Part shown: positions 1 to 6,572 of the stretch, piece by piece
Position numbering within the stretch: position 1 is the stretch's first letter
Layout of the letters: every line of letters starts with the position of its first letter
Source of the DNA: Candidatus Aminicenantota bacterium
GTDB lineage: Bacteria; Acidobacteriota; Aminicenantia; UBA2199
Assembly (NCBI GenBank): GCA_030671465.1
Contig: DAOVIP010000066.1
Coordinates: forward strand, 1 to 8,177
Direction of reading: 5' to 3'
Length of the DNA stretch: 8,177 nucleotides
Translations under genes and position numbers: made by a program
Notes under the pieces: generated by a model
The model's input: the letters and a program-made list of their open reading frames with translations, nothing else
Databases searched by the model: none
What the model was told of the DNA's origin: nothing

Positions 1-1881
1 AAACTTAACCCAGTTCTTTTTTGCATCAAATATATAAATCACATCATATTTTTTTTTGTTGATCTCGGTTTCCTTCAGGTACTGGAATTTGTATTTCCCT
101 TTGGAATGCACAATGTCATACACATCACCGAACCGGTCGTTAATAATATCCTTCTCCGGTATGGGATGTTCCTGGCCCATCTGTTTTCGAACACCTTTGG
201 TTCCGTTGATGATGGTTTCCATTTTCATCCCCATCACAATTATCTCCTGATAGGATTTGTCAGGATAAAGCACAACAGATCTCATGGAAAGCTGAAAGGT
301 CCCCTGAGGGGTCACGGCCGATGCATCGGAAGTAGATACAATCGATTTTATTCCCCTGTACGCCCTGTATTCCTTTTTGAGCAGTGCTGTGATAATCTTA
401 CCTCCTTTTTTCAGGGTTTCCGGAGTCGGAGCGGGGATCTTTTCCTTTAATACCGGGGGTTTGATGGAAATATCAATTTTTTTGACCTTGCCAAGATCGG
501 AGAGTTTTCCGTCCAGATCTTTTTCTTTGCACAGAACAAATACAATCATTTTGTCCGGATGGAGATATTTTTTCGCTACCTCGAGCACATCATCGGTGGT
601 CACCTTTTTGATATCTTCGATTATTTTCTGAGAGTACCCTTCAGAAAGGTTGTAGAATTCCCGTTGTAACTCATCATACAAAATCCTATCCGGGGAACTG
701 AACTTAAATACATAGGAGATGAAAAAATAGTCTTTGGCATCCTTGAGTTCTTTTGGAGTCACCTTTTCTTTTCTGATGAGATCAATTTCTTCAAATATCG
801 CCTTAATGGCTTTGATGGTGGATTCGGATTTGGTAAATGTTGAAAAATAAGTTTTTCCCGGATATAAACGTTCTGTAATAATACCGCCGCCGATTCCATA
901 GGTCAGTCCCATTTTGGTTCTCACCCGGGTAAACAACCGGGAATCCATGCCCTGAGAAAAAATATTGTTAAAAACCATTTGTTTGGCGCGTACGGATAAA
1001 TCCTCTTTAACACCGAGATGACCAATTGAGAGGTAACTCTGGTTCAGGTTTTCTTTTTCGGCAAATACCACCTTAAAATCATGGGTTTGTTTTTTGACTT
1101 TGGGATAAGGGGGCACAGATGCCTGATGGCTCCATTTGCCAAAATATTTTTCAAACATTCCCTTCACGTCATTGATTTCAACGGGTCCGGTGACTCCCAC
1201 CAGCATATTGCCCGGGGCGAAAAAGAGTTTGTGAACTTTCAAAATATCAGCTTTGGAAATATTGTCGAGGTGTTCGTATTCGATAACCCTAGCAAAGGGA
1301 GATTTGGCACCATAAATCAGTCTGTTAAATTCCCGGCTATTGATGGGGCTCGGTACATCGTTCCGTCTTGAAATTCCGCTCGATATCTGGGTTTTGATCT
1401 CTTCCAGTTTTTCATCATCTAACCGAGGGGACTGGAGCATCTGAGAGAGGATAGAAATCCCGTTATCAAGATTGTCCTTTAAACAGTTGAGATAAACCGA
1501 ATAATAATCTGTCTGGGCACTGATTGAAATTGTAATCCCATTGGTATCCAGAAACTTATCCACTTCTTCACCGGATAATTTTTTGGTTCCCCCGATCCTT
1601 AACAACTGGGCCGTTATACTCGAAAGACCCGCTTTGCTATAAGGAATATACACACTTCCCCCTTTAATAACAATCCGCAGATCCACCAGAGGAAGTTTTT
1701 CGGTTTTGATCAATCTCAATTTGATGCCATTGGAGGTTTCGGTTTTTTCAATTGTGGGGAGTTTAAATGTATTGAGTTCCGGATACTTTATCTTATCAAT
1801 GGGTCTTTTTTTCTTTGCAGCAAAACCGGTACTTCCGACCAAAAAGAAAACAATGGTCACAAAAATCAAAAACCGTTTCAT
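1..1881 (-). CDS. M16 family peptidase-like protein, non-zinc subunit with C-terminal extension (3' end outside the window)
   Basis: Exported M16B (pitrilysin/processing-peptidase) homologue without its own zinc site, probably the partner subunit of the M16 protein encoded just upstream. The frame is open from the ATG at 1881 to the left edge: 627 residues and no stop. Residues 1-21 form a signal peptide (hydrophobic stretch, then GFAA). Residues 45-460 cover the two M16 half-domains. Where HxxEH should stand (about residues 85-98, SSITAQLLRIGGT) there are no ligands. The second half keeps the R/Y signature, SRLFTRVRTKMGLTYG, with R321 and Y328. From about residue 486 there is a further domain of at least 140 residues. 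Its pattern (YPDKSYQEI, then METIINGTKGVRKQ, then YDVIYIFD) resembles the LolA/outer-membrane-lipoprotein-sorting fold; that assignment is inference. The start overlaps the upstream stop as ATGA, and AAGGAGGTG at 1887-1895 is a strong ribosome binding site. M16 assignment is secure; substrate unknown. Confidence 0.9.
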   Translation of the reverse strand, partial: MKRFLIFVTIVFFLVGSTGFAAKKKRPIDKIKYPELNTFKLPTIEKTETSNGIKLRLIKTEKLPLVDLRIVIKGGSVYIPYSKAGLSSITAQLLRIGGTKKLSGEEVDKFLDTNGITISISAQTDYYSVYLNCLKDNLDNGISILSQMLQSPRLDDEKLEEIKTQISSGISRRNDVPSPINSREFNRLIYGAKSPFARVIEYEHLDNISKADILKVHKLFFAPGNMLVGVTGPVEINDVKGMFEKYFGKWSHQASVPPYPKVKKQTHDFKVVFAEKENLNQSYLSIGHLGVKEDLSVRAKQMVFNNIFSQGMDSRLFTRVRTKMGLTYGIGGGIITERLYPGKTYFSTFTKSESTIKAIKAIFEEIDLIRKEKVTPKELKDAKDYFFISYVFKFSSPDRILYDELQREFYNLSEGYSQKIIEDIKKVTTDDVLEVAKKYLHPDKMIVFVLCKEKDLDGKLSDLGKVKKIDISIKPPVLKEKIPAPTPETLKKGGKIITALLKKEYRAYRGIKSIVSTSDASAVTPQGTFQLSMRSVVLYPDKSYQEIIVMGMKMETIINGTKGVRKQMGQEHPIPEKDIINDRFGDVYDIVHSKGKYKFQYLKETEINKKKYDVIYIFDAKKNWVKF

Positions 1882-3377
1882 TTTTTCACCTCCTTTTTCT
1901 TTTCGATTCGGGCAATGACACGATTATTTGTTTCCAGATATTTGTTTACCAGCTCCTGAATGTCTTTAACCGTGATTTTTTCAATGATATCCAGAACATC
2001 AAACACTTTTTTCCAGGAACCATGATTCACTTCCGATTCTAGCAATCCGATTAAAAACCATCTCTCCGCCTTCATCTGTCTTAAAAGGGCCACCTTCAAC
2101 CGGGTTTTTGCCGATTTTAATTCCTCTTCTGTAATCGGATTTTTTTTCAGGTTTTCTATTTCTTTAAGAATCACTTCCTGGAGTTTTTGGGTGGTATGTC
2201 CGCTATTGGGTAAGGTATATACAAGATAAAGTGAGGGGTATTTGGTTCCGGGAAAACCGGCCATAGATCCGACAAAAAGGGCGGATTTGTCTTTGGTTAC
2301 CATCTTTTTATAAAGCCGGGAACTTCTTCCATTGGTCAGAATATAATCCAGAACACTGAATTTGTAAAAATCTTTATGCCTCGAAGACGGGCAATGATAC
2401 CCCATAACCAGCCACGGCTGGGAGTCTTCAAACATGGTTAATGTTTTTTCGCCCGCTTGTTTGGGTTCCACGGTAAACACGGGGGGAATTCTCCTTCCCG
2501 GTTTTAATTTGGAAAAATACTTGTTGGCAAGTTTTTTCAACTGGTCCGGATATACATCCCCCACCACACCAATCACCAGGTTTTTGGCACTGTAATTGGT
2601 ACTGAAATACCGCTTGACATCACCTCTCCTGATGTGCTGGATGTTGCTCATGGGTCCGATTACCGTAACCTTGTACGGATGGTCTTTAAAGGACAATGCC
2701 AGCATTTCTTCAACAAGTTTTCCAACGGGATTGTTTTCAATACCCAGCCTTCTCTCTTCTGCCACCACATCCCGTTCCTTAAAAAACTCCCTGAACACCG
2801 GATCCGTAAACCGTGACGACTCCAGATAGGCCCACAACTCCGTTTTGTTCGAGGGTAGGCTGAAAAAATAGATGGTCCAATCACTGGATGTCATTGCATT
2901 CAGCCCCACACATCCATGCCGTTTCAAAATCGTGTCAAATTCATTGGAAACCACATACTTTTCTACATCTTTCTGCAATTTTTTTAACTCATCTTGGAGT
3001 TGTTTTACCTTCTCCTTGTTGGGAGAGACAGCATCTTTTTCTGCCAGAATCTGATCGTAAACCACATCCATCTTGTCCAGAATCTTTTTTTCAGCTTTTG
3101 CATTGTTGGTCCCGATTTCACTGGTCCCTTTGAACGCAAGATGTTCCAGAAAATGGGAGATACCATAGATCCCAATCCGCTCATCCGTGGCACCCACATT
3201 GGCATAGGTCACAAAACTGGCAATCGGAACCGAATGGTCCTCAATTAAAATAAATTTCAAGCCATTGGGCAGGGTAAACTCACTCACCCGATCTTTAATC
3301 TTGCTGAAATCAAATCCAGCATGAACAAACAGGCTCAGAACAAATACCAGAACAACTAAACCGACAATTTTTTTCAT
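1878..3377 (-). CDS. M16 family zinc metallopeptidase, catalytic subunit
   Basis: Exported zinc endopeptidase of the M16B group, 499 residues. A signal peptide spans residues 1-20 (cleavage likely after VHA). The inverted zinc motif HFLEH lies at residues 75-79, with the third ligand probably E208 in VVAEERR. H79 to E208 is 129 residues, against roughly 75 in mitochondrial-type members. The difference is a charged, lysine/glutamate-rich, coiled-coil-like insert at about residues 92-145, before the conserved GLNAMTSSDWT segment. Such inserts are known in some bacterial M16 proteins. The second half-domain has SSRLYKK at 352-358, but the usual R...Y pair is missing (F368 where Tyr is expected), so substrate binding probably depends on the partner protein. 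The gene overlaps that partner by 4 nt (ATGA). AAGGAGGA at 3382-3389 is the ribosome binding site and sets the start. Likely envelope or periplasmic; substrate unknown. Confidence 0.93.
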   Translation of the reverse strand: MKKIVGLVVLVFVLSLFVHAGFDFSKIKDRVSEFTLPNGLKFILIEDHSVPIASFVTYANVGATDERIGIYGISHFLEHLAFKGTSEIGTNNAKAEKKILDKMDVVYDQILAEKDAVSPNKEKVKQLQDELKKLQKDVEKYVVSNEFDTILKRHGCVGLNAMTSSDWTIYFFSLPSNKTELWAYLESSRFTDPVFREFFKERDVVAEERRLGIENNPVGKLVEEMLALSFKDHPYKVTVIGPMSNIQHIRRGDVKRYFSTNYSAKNLVIGVVGDVYPDQLKKLANKYFSKLKPGRRIPPVFTVEPKQAGEKTLTMFEDSQPWLVMGYHCPSSRHKDFYKFSVLDYILTNGRSSRLYKKMVTKDKSALFVGSMAGFPGTKYPSLYLVYTLPNSGHTTQKLQEVILKEIENLKKNPITEEELKSAKTRLKVALLRQMKAERWFLIGLLESEVNHGSWKKVFDVLDIIEKITVKDIQELVNKYLETNNRVIARIEKKKEVKK

Positions 3378-3381
3378 TAAA

Positions 3382-3389
3382 TCCTCCTT
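3382..3389 (-). promoter_or_regulatory. Ribosome binding site of the M16 catalytic subunit gene
   Basis: AAGGAGGA, 4 nt before the ATG at 3377. It supports that start, which also gives an immediate signal peptide. Confidence 0.8.
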
Positions 3390-3400
3390 ATATCACGGAA

Positions 3401-3413
3401 AACCAGCCTGGTT
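3401..3413. promoter_or_regulatory. 13-bp palindrome in the leader of the M16 operon
   Basis: AACCAG-C-CTGGTT is a perfect inverted repeat around one central base. It lies between the predicted promoter and the ribosome binding site (12 nt upstream of AAGGAGGA). It could be an operator or a small RNA hairpin. It is not a convincing terminator, because only four T residues follow on the transcribed strand and the arms are short. Function is inferred from position only. Confidence 0.35.
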
Positions 3414-3476
3414 CTGACTTTACATGTTAAATTTATTACAGTCATAAAATATAATATCCCGTTAAAATTTAATAAA

Positions 3477-3506
3477 ATTATATCATAAAAAAAGTTATAC
3501 GAACAA
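3477..3506 (-). promoter_or_regulatory. Probable sigma-70-type promoter of the M16 operon
   Basis: A perfect -10 hexamer TATAAT lies at 3482-3477, with TTGTTC at 3506-3501 as a weak -35 and an 18-bp spacer. The setting is a very AT-rich gap of about 160 bp between the small ORF and the protease genes, the only intergenic space upstream of them. Transcription would start near 3470 and give a leader of about 90 nt containing the 3401-3413 palindrome. AT-rich DNA gives chance TATAAT matches, so this is moderate. No riboswitch or terminator was recognised in the rest of the gap. Confidence 0.5.
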
Positions 3507-3538
3507 AAAATCAAAATGGTTTGTTTTTAAAATGCAGG

Positions 3539-3697
3539 TTAAGATAATTTTCCCTCGATCAGATGATAATTCCTGTCCATCAATTCCGAAAGCTGCTCAT
3601 TATAGGTGACAATAATTTCGGTTAATTGCCTCTCTTTGATCAAATCCCGAAAAACATGAAACACCTTCTCACTGAAAATTAAGCAGCCTCCTTCCAT
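3539..3697 (-). CDS. Small hypothetical protein downstream of queE
   Basis: Unrecognised small protein: 52 residues from the ATG at 3697, which sits 2 nt after the queE stop. It looks like two helices (FSEKVFHVFRDLIKER, then the NEQLSELMDRNYHLI stretch) with no signal peptide or membrane segment. The start is uncertain. A strong Shine-Dalgarno sequence, GAAGGAGG (3694-3687), lies inside the first codons and is 7 nt upstream of an in-frame ATT (3679). The real product may therefore be 46 residues beginning with ATT, or the ATG may be used by re-initiation after queE. The helix-turn-helix length and the spacing of N-E-Q-L-S-E-L-M loosely recall Spo0E-like phosphatases (SxxLD), but the key Asp and Ser are replaced, so no function is assigned. 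It could also be non-coding readthrough of the que transcript. Confidence 0.45.
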   Translation of the reverse strand: MEGGCLIFSEKVFHVFRDLIKERQLTEIIVTYNEQLSELMDRNYHLIEGKLS

Positions 3698-3699
3698 GG

Positions 3700-4311
3700 T
3701 TATCTGATATCTAAAATATGCTGCAGTTGAATACCCAGCCGGACACCGGGAATGGCCACCTTCTGACATTGTTCATACAATTCCAGTGTGTCCTGATATT
3801 TGTTGGGATTGAAAAAATCAGGCTGCAGGAATATAGGGAAATCCGTCCTGATAGCCCGGATACGTTCGAGTACATCCAGGGTCAGGTTTTGGTTGACAAT
3901 GCATTTGACTTCATCAATCTTTTCATGCAAATCGGCGGCAATGTAAAAATCAGCTATATCCTTGGGAGAGACGGTCCACCAGTCGATATCCAGAGACTGG
4001 AAATAAATCCCATTGGTCTCAATGGACAGGAAGAATTTTTTTTGCTTCAAACGGCTTACCATTTCGCTCAGATCCTGTTCCAGGGGCTCACCTCCGGTAA
4101 GAACTACCTGGGATTGAGGATACATCTCTTTATATTTTTCGATTTCCAGAACGATTTGTTCAACCTTCATTTTAGTCCCGGTTACCCAGGAATCCCGGGT
4201 GTCGCAGTAGGGACATTGAAGGGTACAGCCAGTGGTCCTGACAAAAATGGATGGATGTCCGGATCTCAATCCCTCTCCCTGCACCGACCAGAAGATCTCA
4301 TGAATGTGCAT
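3700..4311 (-). CDS. queE: 7-carboxy-7-deazaguanine synthase (radical SAM)
   Basis: Cytoplasmic radical SAM enzyme converting 6-carboxytetrahydropterin to 7-carboxy-7-deazaguanine, the ring-contraction step of the preQ0 pathway. From the ATG at 4311 it is 203 residues. The cluster-binding motif is CTLQCPYC, with C29, C33 and C36 in CxxxCxxC spacing. It follows the family-typical SVQGEG (residues 9-14) and FVRTTGC. Further signatures are LTGGEPL (71-77), SIETNG (96-101), VSPKD, and an ending of RLGIQLQHILDIR that matches the usual QueE C-terminus. An in-frame ATG at 4371 would add 20 residues without family resemblance and overlap queD by 43 nt. I therefore chose 4311, which leaves 17 nt after queD and has a modest GGGGA ahead of it. 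It is third in the queC-queD-queE cassette and surely co-transcribed. Confidence 0.95.
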   Translation of the reverse strand: MHIHEIFWSVQGEGLRSGHPSIFVRTTGCTLQCPYCDTRDSWVTGTKMKVEQIVLEIEKYKEMYPQSQVVLTGGEPLEQDLSEMVSRLKQKKFFLSIETNGIYFQSLDIDWWTVSPKDIADFYIAADLHEKIDEVKCIVNQNLTLDVLERIRAIRTDFPIFLQPDFFNPNKYQDTLELYEQCQKVAIPGVRLGIQLQHILDIR

Positions 4312-4328
4312 TTCATCCCCAAGGGGAA

Positions 4329-4673
4329 TTACTTTCCCGAATAACTGGCCGCTGTATCCTCTGATTCCCATACGATCACTCTGGCAACAGGATAGGTCCT
4401 CTTGAGCTCGTTAAAAAAATACCGGGCCAGGTTTTCAGCGGAAGGCGAAAAATCATACATGTCATTTAGAACCTGGTGATCGGGTAAAATGGATTTCAGG
4501 ACCTGTTTAATATGCTTGAAATCTATGGAAATCCCCGATTGATCCAGGTCCCGGGTTTCAATATGTACTTCCACCTGAAAAGTATGGCCGTGCATCTTCT
4601 CGCAATCGCCCTGGTAGTTTTTCAAAAAATGGGCAGCGGAGAATTTTTGTTTGATGATCAATTCCCAACTCAT
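4329..4673 (-). CDS. queD: 6-carboxy-5,6,7,8-tetrahydropterin synthase
   Basis: Cytoplasmic T-fold enzyme that converts 7,8-dihydroneopterin triphosphate to 6-carboxytetrahydropterin, the step between GTP cyclohydrolase I and QueE. It has 114 residues, normal for the family. Zinc ligands are visible as H15 (FSAAH), H28 and H30 (MHGH). The catalytic Cys is C24 (GDCEKMHGH). The DHQVLND segment (65-71) supplies the conserved Asp/His, SPSAENLA (76-83) is the standard helix start, and WES (102-104) carries the pterin-anchoring Glu. The cysteine and the ENLA element favour QueD over eukaryotic-type PTPS. The start overlaps the queC stop as ATGA, with GAGGG a few bases upstream, so translation is probably coupled to queC. 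Confidence 0.95.
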   Translation of the reverse strand: MSWELIIKQKFSAAHFLKNYQGDCEKMHGHTFQVEVHIETRDLDQSGISIDFKHIKQVLKSILPDHQVLNDMYDFSPSAENLARYFFNELKRTYPVARVIVWESEDTAASYSGK

Positions 4674-5368
4674 AATTTACCCTCTTTCTCAAGTCTCAGG
4701 ATCAGGGGATCCGGAATATTCAGCTGTTTGAAGGCATCCATCCGGATCTCGCAGGAGGGACACTTCTGACAGGGGACTTCCTTTCCCCGGTAGCAGGAAA
4801 CCGAAAAAGTATAATCGGCTCCCCATTTCATTCCCCACTCAATAATTTCAGGCTTGGTTTTATCCATCAGTGGGGCATGAAGTGTGAAGGACTTACCGGT
4901 AACCGCTGCCGAGGTTCCCTGATTGATGGCCTGCTCCATTTTATCAACAAATTTCCCAGTGGTATCCGGATATTCCGGCGAGTCGATGACATTAAAGCCG
5001 GTGATAATATTGAATATCCCCCGGGATTCGGCATAGGCCGCGGTCACCGAGAGCATAATGCCATTGCGAAAAGGAACATAGGTAAAGGGAATTCCCTGCT
5101 CATTTCTGGACCGGGATAACGAATCCGGGATATCCCTGGTCTCATCGGTCAGGGCCGAACTGACCAGTTCATTCAGGGGCAGTTCAATGATCTGAAAAGG
5201 AATTCCCATGCCAACGGCTATTTTTTTCGCCATGAGGACTTCGATGACATGCCGCTGGCCGTAATTGAAAATCAGGGTTTCCACCCGGCTGTAGTATTTC
5301 ATCCCCCAGTACAGAGCAGTGGTGGAATCAATTCCGCCGGAAAACAATAAAACCGCAGGGTCTTTCAT
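4670..5368 (-). CDS. queC: 7-cyano-7-deazaguanine (preQ0) synthase
   Basis: Cytoplasmic ATP-dependent enzyme that converts 7-carboxy-7-deazaguanine and ammonia to preQ0, the last step of the shared 7-deazaguanine pathway. It has 232 residues, typical for QueC. The N-terminal PP-loop is SGGIDS (10-15). Family motifs follow: NYGQRH (35-40), YVPFRNG (97-103) and DSPEYPDT (129-136). The C-terminal zinc site uses C192, C200, C203 and C206 (SCY...CQKCPSC), followed by the usual R-x-x-AF. The ATG at 5368 has GGGAG close upstream. It lies 57 nt after the propeller gene. I see neither a preQ1 riboswitch nor a good promoter in that gap, so queC is probably read from the promoter at 6460-6488. A weak CCGG...CCGG hairpin (5375-5396) could touch the ribosome binding site. 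Confidence 0.97.
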   Translation of the reverse strand: MKDPAVLLFSGGIDSTTALYWGMKYYSRVETLIFNYGQRHVIEVLMAKKIAVGMGIPFQIIELPLNELVSSALTDETRDIPDSLSRSRNEQGIPFTYVPFRNGIMLSVTAAYAESRGIFNIITGFNVIDSPEYPDTTGKFVDKMEQAINQGTSAAVTGKSFTLHAPLMDKTKPEIIEWGMKWGADYTFSVSCYRGKEVPCQKCPSCEIRMDAFKQLNIPDPLILRLEKEGKL

Positions 5369-5425
5369 CTTCTCCCGGACAAGCCTCTTAAGCCGGCATC
5401 CAGACAGGTTGCACTACTGGCACGA

Positions 5426-6430
5426 CTATTTTATTTCGGACTGATACAGTTCCCATTCCTCGGTCTCTTCGTTTTCAATCAACTGATAAAGTTTGCCATC
5501 CTTTATGGAAAAGGGATAGGGTGTCATGGCCGTCTGAAACACAAAGGGGATAAATATTTTTTTCAAAAAATTACCGTTGCCGTCAAAGATGAAAAACTCA
5601 TAGGTATCATCCTGGCGCCGGAAGGTCATGGCATAGATAAAATCATCCCGTTGAAAAATGGATACGATAGCCGGATAAGTATCGGGAAATACCGCCATTT
5701 TTTTTAGAACATCAAGATATTGCTTGGTCCGGGGATTGCTCTCGAGTTCTTTAAAGATTTTCTGTTTATCCGCCTCTCCGAATTTAACCCGATCGTAATC
5801 CCTTTTTATGACCATCAATTCCTTGACATCCATATCATAAACCTTGATGACAAATTCTTTACCCTCAACAATATAAAGTTTATTTTCAAAGGTCAGGAAC
5901 TGAAGGGTGGAATTCAAAATCTTGATCACATTCTTGGTCGGCTGGGTATCCGACTCCCTTTTCAGGATGGTCTTTATTTTTTTCAACTGCGAATCATACA
6001 GGTTAATGCTCTCATAACGGGTATTGTCTTCCAGGCTGATGCTCACACCCACGTAATTCTTCCCCAAAGGCTGGTAATTGAAATTAATACCACCACTGGC
6101 CTTGATTTCCTTGATAAATTCCCCCTCCCGGGTGTAAAGGGAGATCTTTCCGAAGCTGTTGATGATCAAGTGATCCTGATGGGGAATAACGATTACAAAA
6201 CGCAAAAACTCTCTGGGCCCCTCCCCGGCTTTACCAAATTTTTTGATGAAACGGTAATCCTGGCTGGAGTAAATGTAAACAGTGGTGTCTTCGGTGATAT
6301 AAATCTGATCATCCTCGATCACCATCCGGCCGGGTTTGAGTATATCGGTGAAAGTAGCCACTTTCTTGGCCTGGATCAAGCCGGAACCCATAATCATGAA
6401 TACCATCAACAATCCTATTATTTTCCTCAT
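5426..6430 (-). CDS. Exported six-bladed beta-propeller-like protein, copy B
   Basis: Probable secreted or periplasmic beta-propeller of unknown ligand, 334 residues. A signal peptide covers residues 1-21 (RK, hydrophobic core, then LIQA before KKV). The mature part opens with a blade pattern (DDQIYITED...VYIYSSQDY...FIKKFGKAGEGPREF). FGKAGEGPREF (65-75) is the motif common in the 6-bladed propeller families of Bacteroidota and Acidobacteriota. Later blades show the same 'strand, F/IFDGNGNFLKKI' design, ending in YPFSIKDGKLYQLIENEE. The next gene upstream encodes a clear full-length paralog. AAGGAGG 5 nt before the ATG and a strong promoter 30 nt upstream support the start. No enzymatic residues are recognisable, so a binding or scaffold role is only an inference. 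It precedes queC by 57 nt and may share its transcript. Confidence 0.85.
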   Translation of the reverse strand: MRKIIGLLMVFMIMGSGLIQAKKVATFTDILKPGRMVIEDDQIYITEDTTVYIYSSQDYRFIKKFGKAGEGPREFLRFVIVIPHQDHLIINSFGKISLYTREGEFIKEIKASGGINFNYQPLGKNYVGVSISLEDNTRYESINLYDSQLKKIKTILKRESDTQPTKNVIKILNSTLQFLTFENKLYIVEGKEFVIKVYDMDVKELMVIKRDYDRVKFGEADKQKIFKELESNPRTKQYLDVLKKMAVFPDTYPAIVSIFQRDDFIYAMTFRRQDDTYEFFIFDGNGNFLKKIFIPFVFQTAMTPYPFSIKDGKLYQLIENEETEEWELYQSEIK

Positions 6431-6459
6431 GAATCCTCCTTGGGTCTAAGCAATGTATA

Positions 6460-6488
6460 ATTATATATGACCCGGTGTTCAAAATCAA
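6460..6488 (-). promoter_or_regulatory. Strong sigma-70-type promoter ahead of propeller copy B and queCDE
   Basis: A consensus -10 TATAAT (6465-6460) sits exactly 17 bp from TTGATT (6488-6483, 4 of 6 matches to TTGACA). The predicted start near 6454 gives a short leader of about 23 nt carrying AAGGAGG before the ATG at 6430. This is the best promoter in the window. Because it lies between the two propeller paralogs, copy B and the downstream que genes can be expressed independently of copy A. Confidence 0.7.
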
Positions 6489-6499
6489 TCCATTGTATA

Positions 6500-6509
6500 G
6501 GTTGCAACC
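6500..6509. promoter_or_regulatory. 10-bp palindrome upstream of the promoter (possible operator)
   Basis: GGTTGCAACC is a perfect palindrome 11 bp upstream of the -35 hexamer, centred about 50 bp before the predicted start. That position suits an activator or an upstream repressor site. Near-copies of a 9-mer (TATACAATG at 6492-6500 and TATACATTG at 6451-6459, minus strand) flank the core promoter. No known binding motif was recognised. The rest of the 6489-6572 gap holds no gene or clear terminator. Confidence 0.3.
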
Positions 6510-6572
6510 ATAAGAATCTCATATGTTTCGTAACTTATTCATTCCACAGGCCTGTTTTTTGAATTGGCCGCA

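Noticed and set aside
3718..4344. 208-codon plus-strand open frame opposite queE
   Set aside because: It is antisense to a gene with complete radical SAM motifs, shows no recognisable domain, and is an expected shadow of the minus-strand codon pattern.
4312..4371. 20-residue N-terminal extension of QueE
   Set aside because: It overlaps queD, matches no family feature and is less consistent with the operon spacing than the ATG at 4311.
5369..5425. Possible preQ1 riboswitch or regulatory hairpin ahead of queC
   Set aside because: The 57-nt gap lacks the preQ1 aptamer's conserved C-rich and A-rich elements. The only structure, CCGG...CCGG with a 3-bp inner stem (5375-5396), is too weak to call.
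5720..6460. 246-codon plus-strand open frame opposite propeller copy B
   Set aside because: It is wholly antisense to a protein with a signal peptide and a full-length paralog. Its start lacks a good ribosome binding site.
6510..6572. Terminator after propeller copy A
   Set aside because: Only a 4-bp GGCC/GGCC pairing with a long loop and no T-run is present, so no intrinsic terminator can be supported.
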